A stretch of 63,030 nt of DNA. Origin: Bacteroidota bacterium. GTDB taxonomy: Bacteria; Bacteroidota; Bacteroidia; Bacteroidales; UBA4417. The stretch covers positions 1-63,030 of the forward strand of contig JAKLFM010000013.1 in assembly GCA_022711175.1 (NCBI GenBank). Direction: 5' to 3'. The notes under the pieces were generated by a model. It made no database searches. It saw only the letters and a list, made by a program, of their open reading frames with translations, and was not told where the DNA came from. Below, one piece after another: positions 15,546 through 24,223 of the stretch (positions are counted from its first letter, which is position 1; every line of letters begins with the position of its first letter). Made by a program: the position numbers and the translations under genes.

Positions 15546-16553
15546 ATGGCCACCAACAAACATGCAACTATACGGTACCATGCCCTGGATCAGTGTTTCA
15601 GTAATCCGGGCAGAATTTATTTTATCGAAGACCTGATCGAAGCCTGCAACAACGCGCTTTATGAATTCACCGGTTCAGACGTTGGTATAAAAAGAAGACA
15701 AATATTCGATGATATCACTTTCATGGAAAGTGAGCAGGGCTGGTCGATACCGCTTGAACGATTTAAAGAAGGGAGAAGGGTTTATTACAGGTATGATGAT
15801 ACATCTTTTTCTATCAGGAATCAGGCTATTAATGAGATGGAAGCGAATCAGTTGAGGGAAACCCTCCTTATCCTGACCAGGTTCAAGGGTATGCCACAGT
15901 TCGATTGGATGGAAGAAATGCTCATCCGAATGGAATCTGCTTTTAACCTGAAAGGAAACCAGGCATCATTTGTCAGCTTTGAGCAAAATCCCTACCTGAA
16001 GGGATTAAACCACTTTGCTGAACTATTCAATGCCATTCAATATAAAAAGGTTTTATCGATAAAATACCAGAGTTTTAAGAATGATGCTTCGCAAACCTTT
16101 ATTATTCACCCTTACTATCTGAAACAATATAACAATCGCTGGTTTTTATTCGGCTTGAATGAAGAATATGAATGTATCTACAATCTGCCTCTTGACCGTA
16201 TTAACAGTTTTGAAGCTGTTGTAAAATCCTATGTTGAGAACACAACCGTTGATTTCGAAGAATATTTTGATGATGTCGTAGGTGTAACGGTTAAACCAGG
16301 ACAGGAACCGGTTAAGGTACTTCTTCAGGTAAGCAAACAACGCTGGCCCTACATTGAAACCAAACCTTTACATGGCTCTCAAAAAGTAAAATGTAGAAAT
16401 GAAGAATCTGTCACAATTGAATTATCACTCCAGTTAAACAATGAGTTTATTTCTCTGCTTTTCTCTTTTGGAGAGGATGTTAAAGTTATTGCCCCTGAGG
16501 AATTAATACTCATTCTCAAAAACAAGGCGGAATCTTTATTGAATAAATATTAG
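15546..16553 (+). CDS. WYL-domain transcriptional regulator
   Basis: A 335-aa cytoplasmic regulator. The N-terminal ~70 residues form a winged HTH-like segment (TIRYHALDQCFS, IKRRQIFDDITFME). The middle and C-terminal parts carry the WYL core: KKVLSIKYQSF, FIIHPYYLKQYNNRWFLFGL and YNLPLDRINSFEAV, followed by a WCX-type C-terminal segment. WYL regulators are common controllers of phage-defence islands and respond to nucleic-acid-like ligands in the family. It heads the island, 61 bp before the methylase-kinase gene, with a palindromic operator over its own promoter. Confidence 0.9.
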   Translation: MATNKHATIRYHALDQCFSNPGRIYFIEDLIEACNNALYEFTGSDVGIKRRQIFDDITFMESEQGWSIPLERFKEGRRVYYRYDDTSFSIRNQAINEMEANQLRETLLILTRFKGMPQFDWMEEMLIRMESAFNLKGNQASFVSFEQNPYLKGLNHFAELFNAIQYKKVLSIKYQSFKNDASQTFIIHPYYLKQYNNRWFLFGLNEEYECIYNLPLDRINSFEAVVKSYVENTTVDFEEYFDDVVGVTVKPGQEPVKVLLQVSKQRWPYIETKPLHGSQKVKCRNEESVTIELSLQLNNEFISLLFSFGEDVKVIAPEELILILKNKAESLLNKY

Positions 16554-16614
16554 TACCTATGCACAATCAATGCACAGTTGCATCTCAACTTTGCTTCAAT
16601 AATTCATTAATAAA

Positions 16615-19107
16615 ATGGTCAATCCTCATTTAGATAAAATGAACCCACTGATTTCTAGATTAATTAATGATCTCTGGAGGAAACTTGATTTTGTCATGGA
16701 ACAAGACCTCTATTATCAATATTTTCCAGCTATACTCTTTACACTCATTCTGCGTCGAGAGAATTTATTGAAGAATGTTCCTTATGACATAAGGGAGAAT
16801 ATTGTCTCTGAAAATCTTGTATACCTTTTTGATAATAACGAAATTGAAAAATTCACTAAGCATAACTCTTTCAAATTAAACTTAGAGTGGTTGTACAGAG
16901 ATATACCGTCCTATGAATGGGATAAATATATTGAAGCGTTCATTTCATTGGAAGACGATCTTCTCTTAAAAAACTTTACTCTGATATTTGATGGTTTGAT
17001 AATTAAATTTGTTGATATTCTTCCGGTTACATATAAGACTAATTTTTGTTCATCTGAAATTACTGATCTGATCATTCGTTTGGCTGATTCGAAGGAAAAT
17101 GCCAAGATTTATAGCCCATATGTAGGCTTTACAGCTTTAAGTGCATCGTTAGATAATTTTCAGTTGCTTGTTAATCATGAGGATGATACTACATTATTTA
17201 ATTTATGCATTTTGAGATATATAGCCTATAACAGACGTTTAGATAGTTCTGTTTTTATATCAAGCAATCCTCTCACAAATTGGAATCCTACTGCTGATTC
17301 TTTTGATCTTATTCTATCGCTCCCACCTTTTGTGAATAAATTGAAAGAGCATTTAAAAGGCCATTTTGTGAATGAATACCATAATTTTGAACAGTTTATA
17401 ATTGAACAAGGGATTGGTGCTCTGAATCCCAAGGGTAGACTTATTATTGTTGTTCCACAAAATTTTCTTTATAGTCAGACAGGCTCAGAGCATCTTCGTG
17501 CCCATTGGTTAATTGGAGAAGATCTTTTAGATACAGTTATTTCTATACCTGGAGGTCTGTACCATTCACATAGAATTCCATCAGCAATTATAGTCATTGA
17601 CAAGAACAAAAGAAATAAAGGACTTGTCCGTTTTATTGATGGAAATAAGTTTATAATTCAAGCTGATAAAAATCATAGCTATTTTGATTCCCCCAGGCTT
17701 TTATCACATATTGAAGCTAATCTCGAATCAGATAGCCTCAAGTATGTTTCCAATAGGGTAATTGCTGAAAATAGTTATAGAATTGATATTCCCATTTACT
17801 TTCAAAAAAGCGTTGATGGAGTCATATTATCAGAAGTAGTTTCTCAAATATTTTCAAAGAGGAAAACAAAATCAAGGACAGGTAAACTTGTCAGAATTCG
17901 TGATTTGAAGAATGATATAATTGATTATCAGTTATTAGATGATCAATTGGAAAATGCCGAGATATCATCTTCTGCCCAGGAAATCTCTGAGTCATGTCTA
18001 TTATTGGCTACTAGGTGGAACTCATTAAAACCTACTTTTTTTAAATACACTGGTTTGCCTATATATGTTAGCAATGATATAACAGCCTTAATAGTCGATG
18101 AATCAAAAATAGATATTGCCTATTTGATAAATGAACTTTATGAGGACTATGTAATTGACCAGGTTGAAGCTTTCAAAACAGGCAGTTATGTTCCTTATCT
18201 AAAAATAAGTGATTTATTAAGAGTTAAGATAAAACTTCCTTCACTGCCAGATCAGCAGAAAGCTAAAATTGCAGGCGTTCACCAAGAGTATCTAAAATCG
18301 AAATTAAAGGAAGAAGGATATCAAATCATCATGTCCAATCTGAAAAGGGAGATTGTAGAGAATTATAGGATTAAGAAGCATAATATCATGCAGCATCTTA
18401 ATAGTGTCAAATCTTCAGCAGATGTTTTATTTAAAATCATGAAAGAAAATAATGGTTTTCTTGATTCGAAATACATTATCAATCCAAACATTGGGTCAAC
18501 TGTTGAAAGTAGATTTATTAGCCTGATCGATAGCTTACATGATGCAATGTTCTATGTTGATAAAATTAATGATGATATTGCTTTTGATGATAATATTGAA
18601 GAACTTCCCATTCAAGATCTTTTAGAATACTGCGTCGAAAAAGGCAGAAATGATGATTTCTTTTCAATAGAAATAGAAATGTCCGAACTGACCGGATACT
18701 CTGAATCTGATAATACTTTTTTTGAGCCATATATCAATTTTTCACGCAAAGATTTTTTACAACTTTATCATAATATTCTTGAAAATGCAATAAGGCATGG
18801 ATTTACTGATAAAAACAGGAAGTATAAATTCAGAATTGAAGGTTCTTTTCGAGGTAATCCCGGTAAAGCTGTAATATCTTTCATGAACAATGGAAATCAA
18901 TTCCCCAAAGGAATGGCTCAGCGCTATTGTTTAAAAGGAGAAAAAGCAGGTCCGTATGCAAATAAAGGGCTAGGCACATGGATTGCTTGTGAAATAGCCA
19001 AGCATTATTCTGCAGAACTTCAAGCATATGACCTGCCGGAGGATGAGTTCCCGGTCAGAATTGATTTAAATGTAGAAAATATATTTTTCTTGAAAGAGGA
19101 CAAATAA
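16615..19107 (+). CDS. Degenerate N6-methylase / TRD / histidine-kinase fusion protein
   Basis: An 830-aa AT-rich gene joining three parts. (1) Residues ~1-400 follow the HsdM-type N6-adenine methylase layout, but motif I reads YSPYVGFTALS (from Y166) where family enzymes have DPACGSG, and motif IV reads SLPPF (S235-F239) instead of NPPF, so methyl transfer is probably lost. (2) Residues ~410-560 resemble half of a type I HsdS target-recognition unit, ending in VPYLKISDLLRVKIKLPSL and DQQKAKI. (3) The C-terminus is kinase-like: an H-box candidate KKHNIMQHL (H589 or H594), N-box NILENAIRHG (N720, N724) and G-box NKGLGTW (783-789). I infer a DNA-binding sensor kinase. The response regulator follows after 9 bp. 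No membrane segment is present. Confidence 0.8.
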   Translation: MVNPHLDKMNPLISRLINDLWRKLDFVMEQDLYYQYFPAILFTLILRRENLLKNVPYDIRENIVSENLVYLFDNNEIEKFTKHNSFKLNLEWLYRDIPSYEWDKYIEAFISLEDDLLLKNFTLIFDGLIIKFVDILPVTYKTNFCSSEITDLIIRLADSKENAKIYSPYVGFTALSASLDNFQLLVNHEDDTTLFNLCILRYIAYNRRLDSSVFISSNPLTNWNPTADSFDLILSLPPFVNKLKEHLKGHFVNEYHNFEQFIIEQGIGALNPKGRLIIVVPQNFLYSQTGSEHLRAHWLIGEDLLDTVISIPGGLYHSHRIPSAIIVIDKNKRNKGLVRFIDGNKFIIQADKNHSYFDSPRLLSHIEANLESDSLKYVSNRVIAENSYRIDIPIYFQKSVDGVILSEVVSQIFSKRKTKSRTGKLVRIRDLKNDIIDYQLLDDQLENAEISSSAQEISESCLLLATRWNSLKPTFFKYTGLPIYVSNDITALIVDESKIDIAYLINELYEDYVIDQVEAFKTGSYVPYLKISDLLRVKIKLPSLPDQQKAKIAGVHQEYLKSKLKEEGYQIIMSNLKREIVENYRIKKHNIMQHLNSVKSSADVLFKIMKENNGFLDSKYIINPNIGSTVESRFISLIDSLHDAMFYVDKINDDIAFDDNIEELPIQDLLEYCVEKGRNDDFFSIEIEMSELTGYSESDNTFFEPYINFSRKDFLQLYHNILENAIRHGFTDKNRKYKFRIEGSFRGNPGKAVISFMNNGNQFPKGMAQRYCLKGEKAGPYANKGLGTWIACEIAKHYSAELQAYDLPEDEFPVRIDLNVENIFFLKEDK

Positions 19108-19116
19108 ATTTGAAAG

Positions 19117-20283
19117 ATGTTCAAAATTTTATGGGTCGATGATGAATATTATAAGCAGGAAGCTTTTATTGACTATGCTTATCTCAGAGGACTTAAATTA
19201 TGTCCATTCAAGTCTTTTAAAGATGGCATTAATGAAATTGAAAGACATTTTGAGGAATATCAAGGGATAATTCTTGATGCAAAAGCATATAATGAATCGG
19301 AAAATGAGGTAGCTAGTGCTGAAGGATTACCAAAGGCAATTAATAAGTTGCATGAGATGAGGCCCAAAGGAGGTATCCCCATTTACGTTTTTACGGGGCA
19401 ACCCGATCTGTTTAGCAGTGATATATTCGAAATGATGTTGGGTGATGTCAAATGTTATAAGAAAGGATTAGAGATTGATTTATTGCTGGATGATGTTCTC
19501 AAAAATGCTCAGAACTTAGCCGAGATCCAAATTCGCAACAAATATTTAAGAGTCTTCGAAGCCTGCACTGAAAAGTATATTGGTGAAAGTGCCGCCTATA
19601 CCCTTATAGAGGCTATTAAGTCCATCGAAGTGGATAATTCTCCGATCAGCTATAAGGATTCATTTAATCCCCTAAGAAAATTAACCGAAGTGCTTTTTAG
19701 TAAGTTGAATAGTCTGAAAATAATTCCTGATGAAATTAGCAATGGAGCCGGCTGGATTAATAAGTCAAGTCTTTTTCTGGCTGGAAAACACGATAGATTT
19801 TCTATCAAGGAAGGAGTTATCCACCCAGTCATAATCTCATCGATTTACTCATTTCTTCAAATCACTCAGGATGCCTCCCATGAAATTCCTGAAAAACTGA
19901 ATCTTAAAGTAGGTCAGTACGTTGATGAAATGAAAACCCCATACTTGTATCAAAGTACCCTTTATCAATTGTTTGACATACTTATTTGGTTTAAGCACTT
20001 CATCGACGATCACCCTGACCCCGAACAAAACAAAAAACTATGGTCCGAAATTGTACAAAAATCCCCTCCGGATGAAATCTGGATTCAGGGAGAAGTCCTC
20101 CATATTGCATCCAATGGATGGGGTACTTTTCGACCCGATACCAGCGAAAAAACAATCAGTATCCTTCCGGCAATTGTTAAACAATTCAACCTCCAGGAAA
20201 AAGATAGAATAGAAATAACAACCAAACCCGACCCAACTGGCACCAAAACTTATATCGATCAAATCCGCAGGCTACCACTCTAA
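19117..20283 (+). CDS. Response regulator with unrecognised output and OB-like C-terminus
   Basis: A 388-aa protein. The first ~125 residues form a receiver domain: acidic pocket WVDDE (D8, D9), phosphoacceptor in GIILDAKAY (D54), the conserved hydroxyl in YVFTGQ (T93) and lysine in CYKKG (K115), so all key residues are present. Residues ~140-310 are helical and unrecognised. The last ~70 residues (GEVLHIASNGWGTFRPD, then FNLQEKDRIEI) resemble a cold-shock/OB-like beta barrel, suggesting RNA or single-stranded DNA binding. It is co-directional and 9 bp after the methylase-kinase fusion, so a cognate phosphorelay pair is the natural inference. Confidence 0.8.
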   Translation: MFKILWVDDEYYKQEAFIDYAYLRGLKLCPFKSFKDGINEIERHFEEYQGIILDAKAYNESENEVASAEGLPKAINKLHEMRPKGGIPIYVFTGQPDLFSSDIFEMMLGDVKCYKKGLEIDLLLDDVLKNAQNLAEIQIRNKYLRVFEACTEKYIGESAAYTLIEAIKSIEVDNSPISYKDSFNPLRKLTEVLFSKLNSLKIIPDEISNGAGWINKSSLFLAGKHDRFSIKEGVIHPVIISSIYSFLQITQDASHEIPEKLNLKVGQYVDEMKTPYLYQSTLYQLFDILIWFKHFIDDHPDPEQNKKLWSEIVQKSPPDEIWIQGEVLHIASNGWGTFRPDTSEKTISILPAIVKQFNLQEKDRIEITTKPDPTGTKTYIDQIRRLPL

Positions 20284-20298
20284 ATATTTCTATTACAA

Positions 20299-22437
20299 AT
20301 GCAAGGTAAACAACTCCGCAAACTCGAAGCCGAACTCTGGAAAGCTGCCGATCAACTCAGGGCAAATAGCAAGCTTACTGCTTCCGAATATTCTATGCCC
20401 GTTCTGGGCCTGATTTTTCTTCGTCATGCTTTTAACCGCTTCGATAGTGTACGTCAGGTTATCGAAAAGGATCTTCCGGTTCATCCCGAACGCGGCGTCC
20501 GCCCTGTAACCAAGACTGACTTCCACCAGAAGAACGCCCTTTTCCTTCCTGAAAAGGCACGTTTCGATTACCTGGTAGCTCTTCCCGAAAGTGAGGATAT
20601 TGGCGAAGCTATTGATAATGCCATGAAACTCATTGAGGACGACTACGATACCCTTAAAGGAGTGTTACCTAAGAATTACTCAATCTTCAGCCGCGACCTG
20701 CTGCGTGAACTGCTTCGCATTTTCAATAAAGAAGTGCTGCAGAAAGCCGACGGAGACCTTTTTGGTAAGATTTACGAATACTTCCTGAATAAATTTGCCA
20801 TGACCGGTGCCCAGGAAGGGGGTGAATTTTTCACTCCCATGTCGCTGGTGCAAACCATCGTGAACATTATCCAGCCCGACCATGGCATTGTATTCGACCC
20901 TGCCTGCGGCAGTGCGGGTATGTTCGTGCAGACCGGCTATTTTATCGAACAGGAAGGCCTTCAACCGGCTGATAAAGTGACTTTTTATGGGCAGGAGAAA
21001 GCGGAATTAAACACTAAGCTGTCAAAGATGAACATGGCCGTTCACGGCCTGGAAGGGAACATACAGGAAGGTAACACGTTTTACGAAGACAAGCACAACC
21101 TGGTGGGAGGCTGCAATTTCGTGATGGCCAATCCTCCCTTCAATGTGGATGGCGTGGACAAAAACAAGGATGCGGTTAAAAAAGACCCCCGGCTTCTTTA
21201 CAACAGGGACGAAAACGGCAAAGTTACCCGACTTCTGCCCAAAAACGACAACGCCAACTACCTCTGGATACAATACTTCTATGGTTATCTTAAGCCAACC
21301 GGCCGGGCGGGTTTTGTGATGGCTTCCTCGGCAAGCGATGCCGGGCATAGCGAAAAGGAAATCCGCGAAAAACTCGTTCGTACCGGCGCCGTGGATGTGA
21401 TGATGGCCATCGGCAATAACTTTTTCTATACCCGCTCGCTGCCTTGTACACTCTGGTTCTTTGATAGGTCAAAGGAGTTACTCCCCTCGCCTTTAGAGCC
21501 TGTCCCGATTCATCGGGAAGAGGGGTCGGGGGTGAGGTCAAAAGAGACTGTTCTGATGCTTGACGCCCGTAAGATTTACCGGAAGGTAACGAGCAAGGTA
21601 AACGATTTCAGTCCAGAACAATTGCAAAATCTTATCTGCATTGTTGACCTTTATCGCGGTAATTCAGGCAAGTTCGAATCAACTGTAAAGGGGTACCTCG
21701 ACACTTCGGTATCCCTGTCGAAAGAAACGGCGACAGCCACGGCACAACTTCAGCAGCAACTGAAAGAGATTATAAAACTCCTGGACAATTTCTTTTCCGA
21801 TCTCAAAAACCTGAACGGCTTTCCGGCCGGCACCCTGATCCGGGAAGGTGATTTTGAAGAGCAATTGGTGTATGGCCTTCAAAACGAACTGGTTGCTTCG
21901 GTCAATCAATCTTCGTTTACAAACGAACAAATTGAGAAAATCGCCCGCCTGGCGCATAACCTCCGCAAGCCACAGGATAAGTTATTAAAACTGTTATTTG
22001 ATGCCGTGGCGCAGGCAACTAAGGAATACCAGTTAAACAAAAACAAATCCTGGAAAGAACTGAACCTGAAAGAACAGCTCGACCAACTGAAAGCCCTGCA
22101 ACAGCAACTCAGCGGAAACCCCGATGAAGAAGAACCTGGCCTGCTGCACGAAACCGAATATTTCTACAAACAAGCCCATTGGCTTACGAGCCGTTTCCCC
22201 GAAGGCGTTTATACCGATGTGGAAGGACTGTGCAAAGTAGTAACCCAAAAAGAAATTGAAGCCAAAGACTGGAGCCTGTCTCCCGGTCGTTATGTGGGTG
22301 TCAGTCTGAGCGAAGTCGAAGACTTAGACTACGAAGAACGCCTGAACGAAATTCACATTGAGTTGGAGGGATTGAACGAAGAAGCCGTTGCCTTGGCAAA
22401 AACCATTTCTGAAAACTATAAAGAGTTGGCGATATGA
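20299..22437 (+). CDS. hsdM: Type I restriction-modification methyltransferase subunit
   Basis: A 712-aa N6-adenine methyltransferase subunit. It has an N-terminal helical HsdM domain (KLEAELWKAADQLR, GLIFLRHAFNRFD), SAM motif I FDPACGSAG (from F199) and catalytic NPPF (N278-F281), all intact. With HsdS it methylates the recognition site. Residues ~394-416 are an in-frame insertion encoded by a REP-like element at 21467-21546 between FFDRSKE and TVLMLDARK, and the protein is longer than the ~500-aa family norm, also because of a long helical C-terminus. It overlaps hsdS by 4 bp. The base composition is GC-richer than the kinase genes just upstream, suggesting a separate origin. Confidence 0.94.
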   Translation: MQGKQLRKLEAELWKAADQLRANSKLTASEYSMPVLGLIFLRHAFNRFDSVRQVIEKDLPVHPERGVRPVTKTDFHQKNALFLPEKARFDYLVALPESEDIGEAIDNAMKLIEDDYDTLKGVLPKNYSIFSRDLLRELLRIFNKEVLQKADGDLFGKIYEYFLNKFAMTGAQEGGEFFTPMSLVQTIVNIIQPDHGIVFDPACGSAGMFVQTGYFIEQEGLQPADKVTFYGQEKAELNTKLSKMNMAVHGLEGNIQEGNTFYEDKHNLVGGCNFVMANPPFNVDGVDKNKDAVKKDPRLLYNRDENGKVTRLLPKNDNANYLWIQYFYGYLKPTGRAGFVMASSASDAGHSEKEIREKLVRTGAVDVMMAIGNNFFYTRSLPCTLWFFDRSKELLPSPLEPVPIHREEGSGVRSKETVLMLDARKIYRKVTSKVNDFSPEQLQNLICIVDLYRGNSGKFESTVKGYLDTSVSLSKETATATAQLQQQLKEIIKLLDNFFSDLKNLNGFPAGTLIREGDFEEQLVYGLQNELVASVNQSSFTNEQIEKIARLAHNLRKPQDKLLKLLFDAVAQATKEYQLNKNKSWKELNLKEQLDQLKALQQQLSGNPDEEEPGLLHETEYFYKQAHWLTSRFPEGVYTDVEGLCKVVTQKEIEAKDWSLSPGRYVGVSLSEVEDLDYEERLNEIHIELEGLNEEAVALAKTISENYKELAI
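21467..21546. repeat. REP-like palindromic element inserted in-frame in hsdM
   Basis: An 11-bp near-identical flank, GGTCAAAGGAG at 21467 and GGTCAAAAGAG at 21536, brackets sequence carrying CCCCTCGCC, TCCCGATTCATCGGGA and GGGGTCGGGGGTGAGG. The repeat distance is exactly 69 bp (23 codons), so the reading frame survives. The flanks look like a target-site duplication. Confidence 0.75.
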
Positions 22438-23534
22438 AGTGGGAGAGAATTAATTTGGGAAGCTTGGGCACTATGAAATATGGAAAAATGCCCAATAAAC
22501 AAGACTTGGTTGATGAGGGGTATCCTGTATTTAGTGGCTATAGAATAACTGGATTTCATAAGGAATACTTATTTAAAGAGCCACAGTTAATTGTAGTAGC
22601 TCGTGGAGTTGGTGGAACAGGAGATGTAAAAATCTCTCCGCCATTTTGCTACCTAACTAATCTTTCAATAGCTATACAAACAAATGATGACTTAGTTGAT
22701 AGATACTTTTTGAAATACCGATTGTCAGTTCAAAATTTAAGGAGTTTAGATAGCGGTGCAGCTCAATCTCAAATTACAATTGGTTCATTAGAACAATTTG
22801 AAACAACTATCCCTCCACTCCCCACCCAACGCCGCATCGCCTCCATTTTATCAGCTTATGATTCCTTGATAGAGAATAATTTGAAGCGGATAAAGTTGCT
22901 GGAGGAAAAGGCGTTTTTGAGGTATAAGGGGATTGTGAAAAATGAAAAATTGGAGGAGTTTACGATTGAGGAGGTTTGCGACACTTTGGGAGGGGGAACA
23001 CCAGCAACTGGAGATAGCCGTTTTTGGGATGATGGAGAAATTCAATGGTTCTCACCAACAGACTTAACCAGGCAGTATTCTATAGTTCTGCTTGACAGCG
23101 AAAAGAAAATAACAGAATTAGGGTTGCAAAAAAGTTCAGCTAAGATAGTTCCGCCGAAAACAATATTAATGACAAGCCGGGCAAGCATTGGATATTTTGG
23201 CTTAATAAACAAACCAGCTGCAACAAATCAAGGCTTCATAAACATTATACCTTTCAATGAAAATCACAGAGCCTATATGCTATTTGATTTGAAAAACAGA
23301 AAGGAAGAAATTATTGGAAATGCAAACGGCTCAACTTTTTTAGAGATTTCAAAAGGCAAATTCAGGCAAATGAAAATCAAGTTGCCAAAAGATGAAAAGG
23401 TCTTAATTGAATTTGAAAAAGAGTTTGAAGTCATATTCAATCTGATTGAGAACCTATTGAAACAAAACACCAAACTCCGTGAGGCAAGAGATATTCTATT
23501 GCCGAGATTGATGAGTGGGGAGATTGAAGTATAA
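22434..23534 (+). CDS. hsdS: Type I restriction-modification specificity subunit
   Basis: A 366-aa DNA-recognition subunit with two target-recognition domains (~1-120 and ~175-320). Each is followed by a helical spacer: PPLPTQRRIASILSAYDSLI near 123-145, and a C-terminal coiled coil ending ARDILLPRLMSGEIEV. The second TRD starts with the typical GGGTPATGDSRFWDDGEIQW. The TRDs are AT-rich while the central spacer DNA (22810-22860) is GC-richer, the usual mosaic of exchangeable TRDs. The start overlaps the hsdM stop (ATGA). Confidence 0.92.
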   Translation: MKWERINLGSLGTMKYGKMPNKQDLVDEGYPVFSGYRITGFHKEYLFKEPQLIVVARGVGGTGDVKISPPFCYLTNLSIAIQTNDDLVDRYFLKYRLSVQNLRSLDSGAAQSQITIGSLEQFETTIPPLPTQRRIASILSAYDSLIENNLKRIKLLEEKAFLRYKGIVKNEKLEEFTIEEVCDTLGGGTPATGDSRFWDDGEIQWFSPTDLTRQYSIVLLDSEKKITELGLQKSSAKIVPPKTILMTSRASIGYFGLINKPAATNQGFINIIPFNENHRAYMLFDLKNRKEEIIGNANGSTFLEISKGKFRQMKIKLPKDEKVLIEFEKEFEVIFNLIENLLKQNTKLREARDILLPRLMSGEIEV

Positions 23535-23549
23535 CCAACTAACCATGAT

Positions 23550-24194
23550 ATGAATATCAACAATGAAGTTGATTTAATCAGGCGTAAGTTGAAATCGGAA
23601 AATGACTTCAGCAGCAATCCTATTGACCTCAGCCTCGGTGTTATTCCCCCCTTCATAGGAAGCAGTGATATCAAACTTATCATCATCGGCCAGGATCCGA
23701 CCATTAAAAATGTAGCTTCGCGCAAGAACATCACCTGCACCCTCAATCTTGATAAAAAGAACGCATTACGCACATACATTCATGGTATTTGCAGTGAATT
23801 AGGCATCACCATCGAGAATGTATACGCCACCAACCTGTTCAAGTACTTTTATACCATTCCCCCAGCCGAAACAATGGAGGTTCTCCGCAGTCATTTAAAG
23901 CCCAACCTGGCTCTGCTTCAACAGGAACTTGAAGGGTTTAAAAACATTCCTCTCATAGCGCTTGGTGAGCCGGTACTCCGGTTATTAACCCACGAAAATG
24001 ATAAAGTCCGAGAGTATTGGGATTACAATCCCATAACAGGAAAGAGCAATGGCGACTTCAAATTCTCCCAAGCAATTGACAATAAACTCCTCAGGGATTT
24101 TTATCCTTTTCCGCATCAGCCAAGTATAAGGAAGGTGTTTTATAAAAACACCTTTGCTAAATACCTGAAATTCATGAAAACAAGTCTAATGTGA
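23550..24194 (+). CDS. Uracil-DNA-glycosylase-like protein
   Basis: A 214-aa protein with UDG-superfamily hallmarks: an early motif IIIGQDPT comparable to the water-activating GQDP loop, NVYATNLFKYF, a central LIALGEPVL strand, and a late FPHQPS resembling the HPS loop. It is thus probably a DNA base-processing or base-binding enzyme. It lies between hsdS (15 bp) and mcrB (4-bp overlap), a setting that suggests a link to restriction of modified DNA, perhaps excising unusual bases. Catalytic activity is not certain because the family varies at these loops. Confidence 0.65.
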   Translation: MNINNEVDLIRRKLKSENDFSSNPIDLSLGVIPPFIGSSDIKLIIIGQDPTIKNVASRKNITCTLNLDKKNALRTYIHGICSELGITIENVYATNLFKYFYTIPPAETMEVLRSHLKPNLALLQQELEGFKNIPLIALGEPVLRLLTHENDKVREYWDYNPITGKSNGDFKFSQAIDNKLLRDFYPFPHQPSIRKVFYKNTFAKYLKFMKTSLM

Positions 24195-24223
24195 TCAATA
24201 ATGACAGATTAATCAATTGTATT

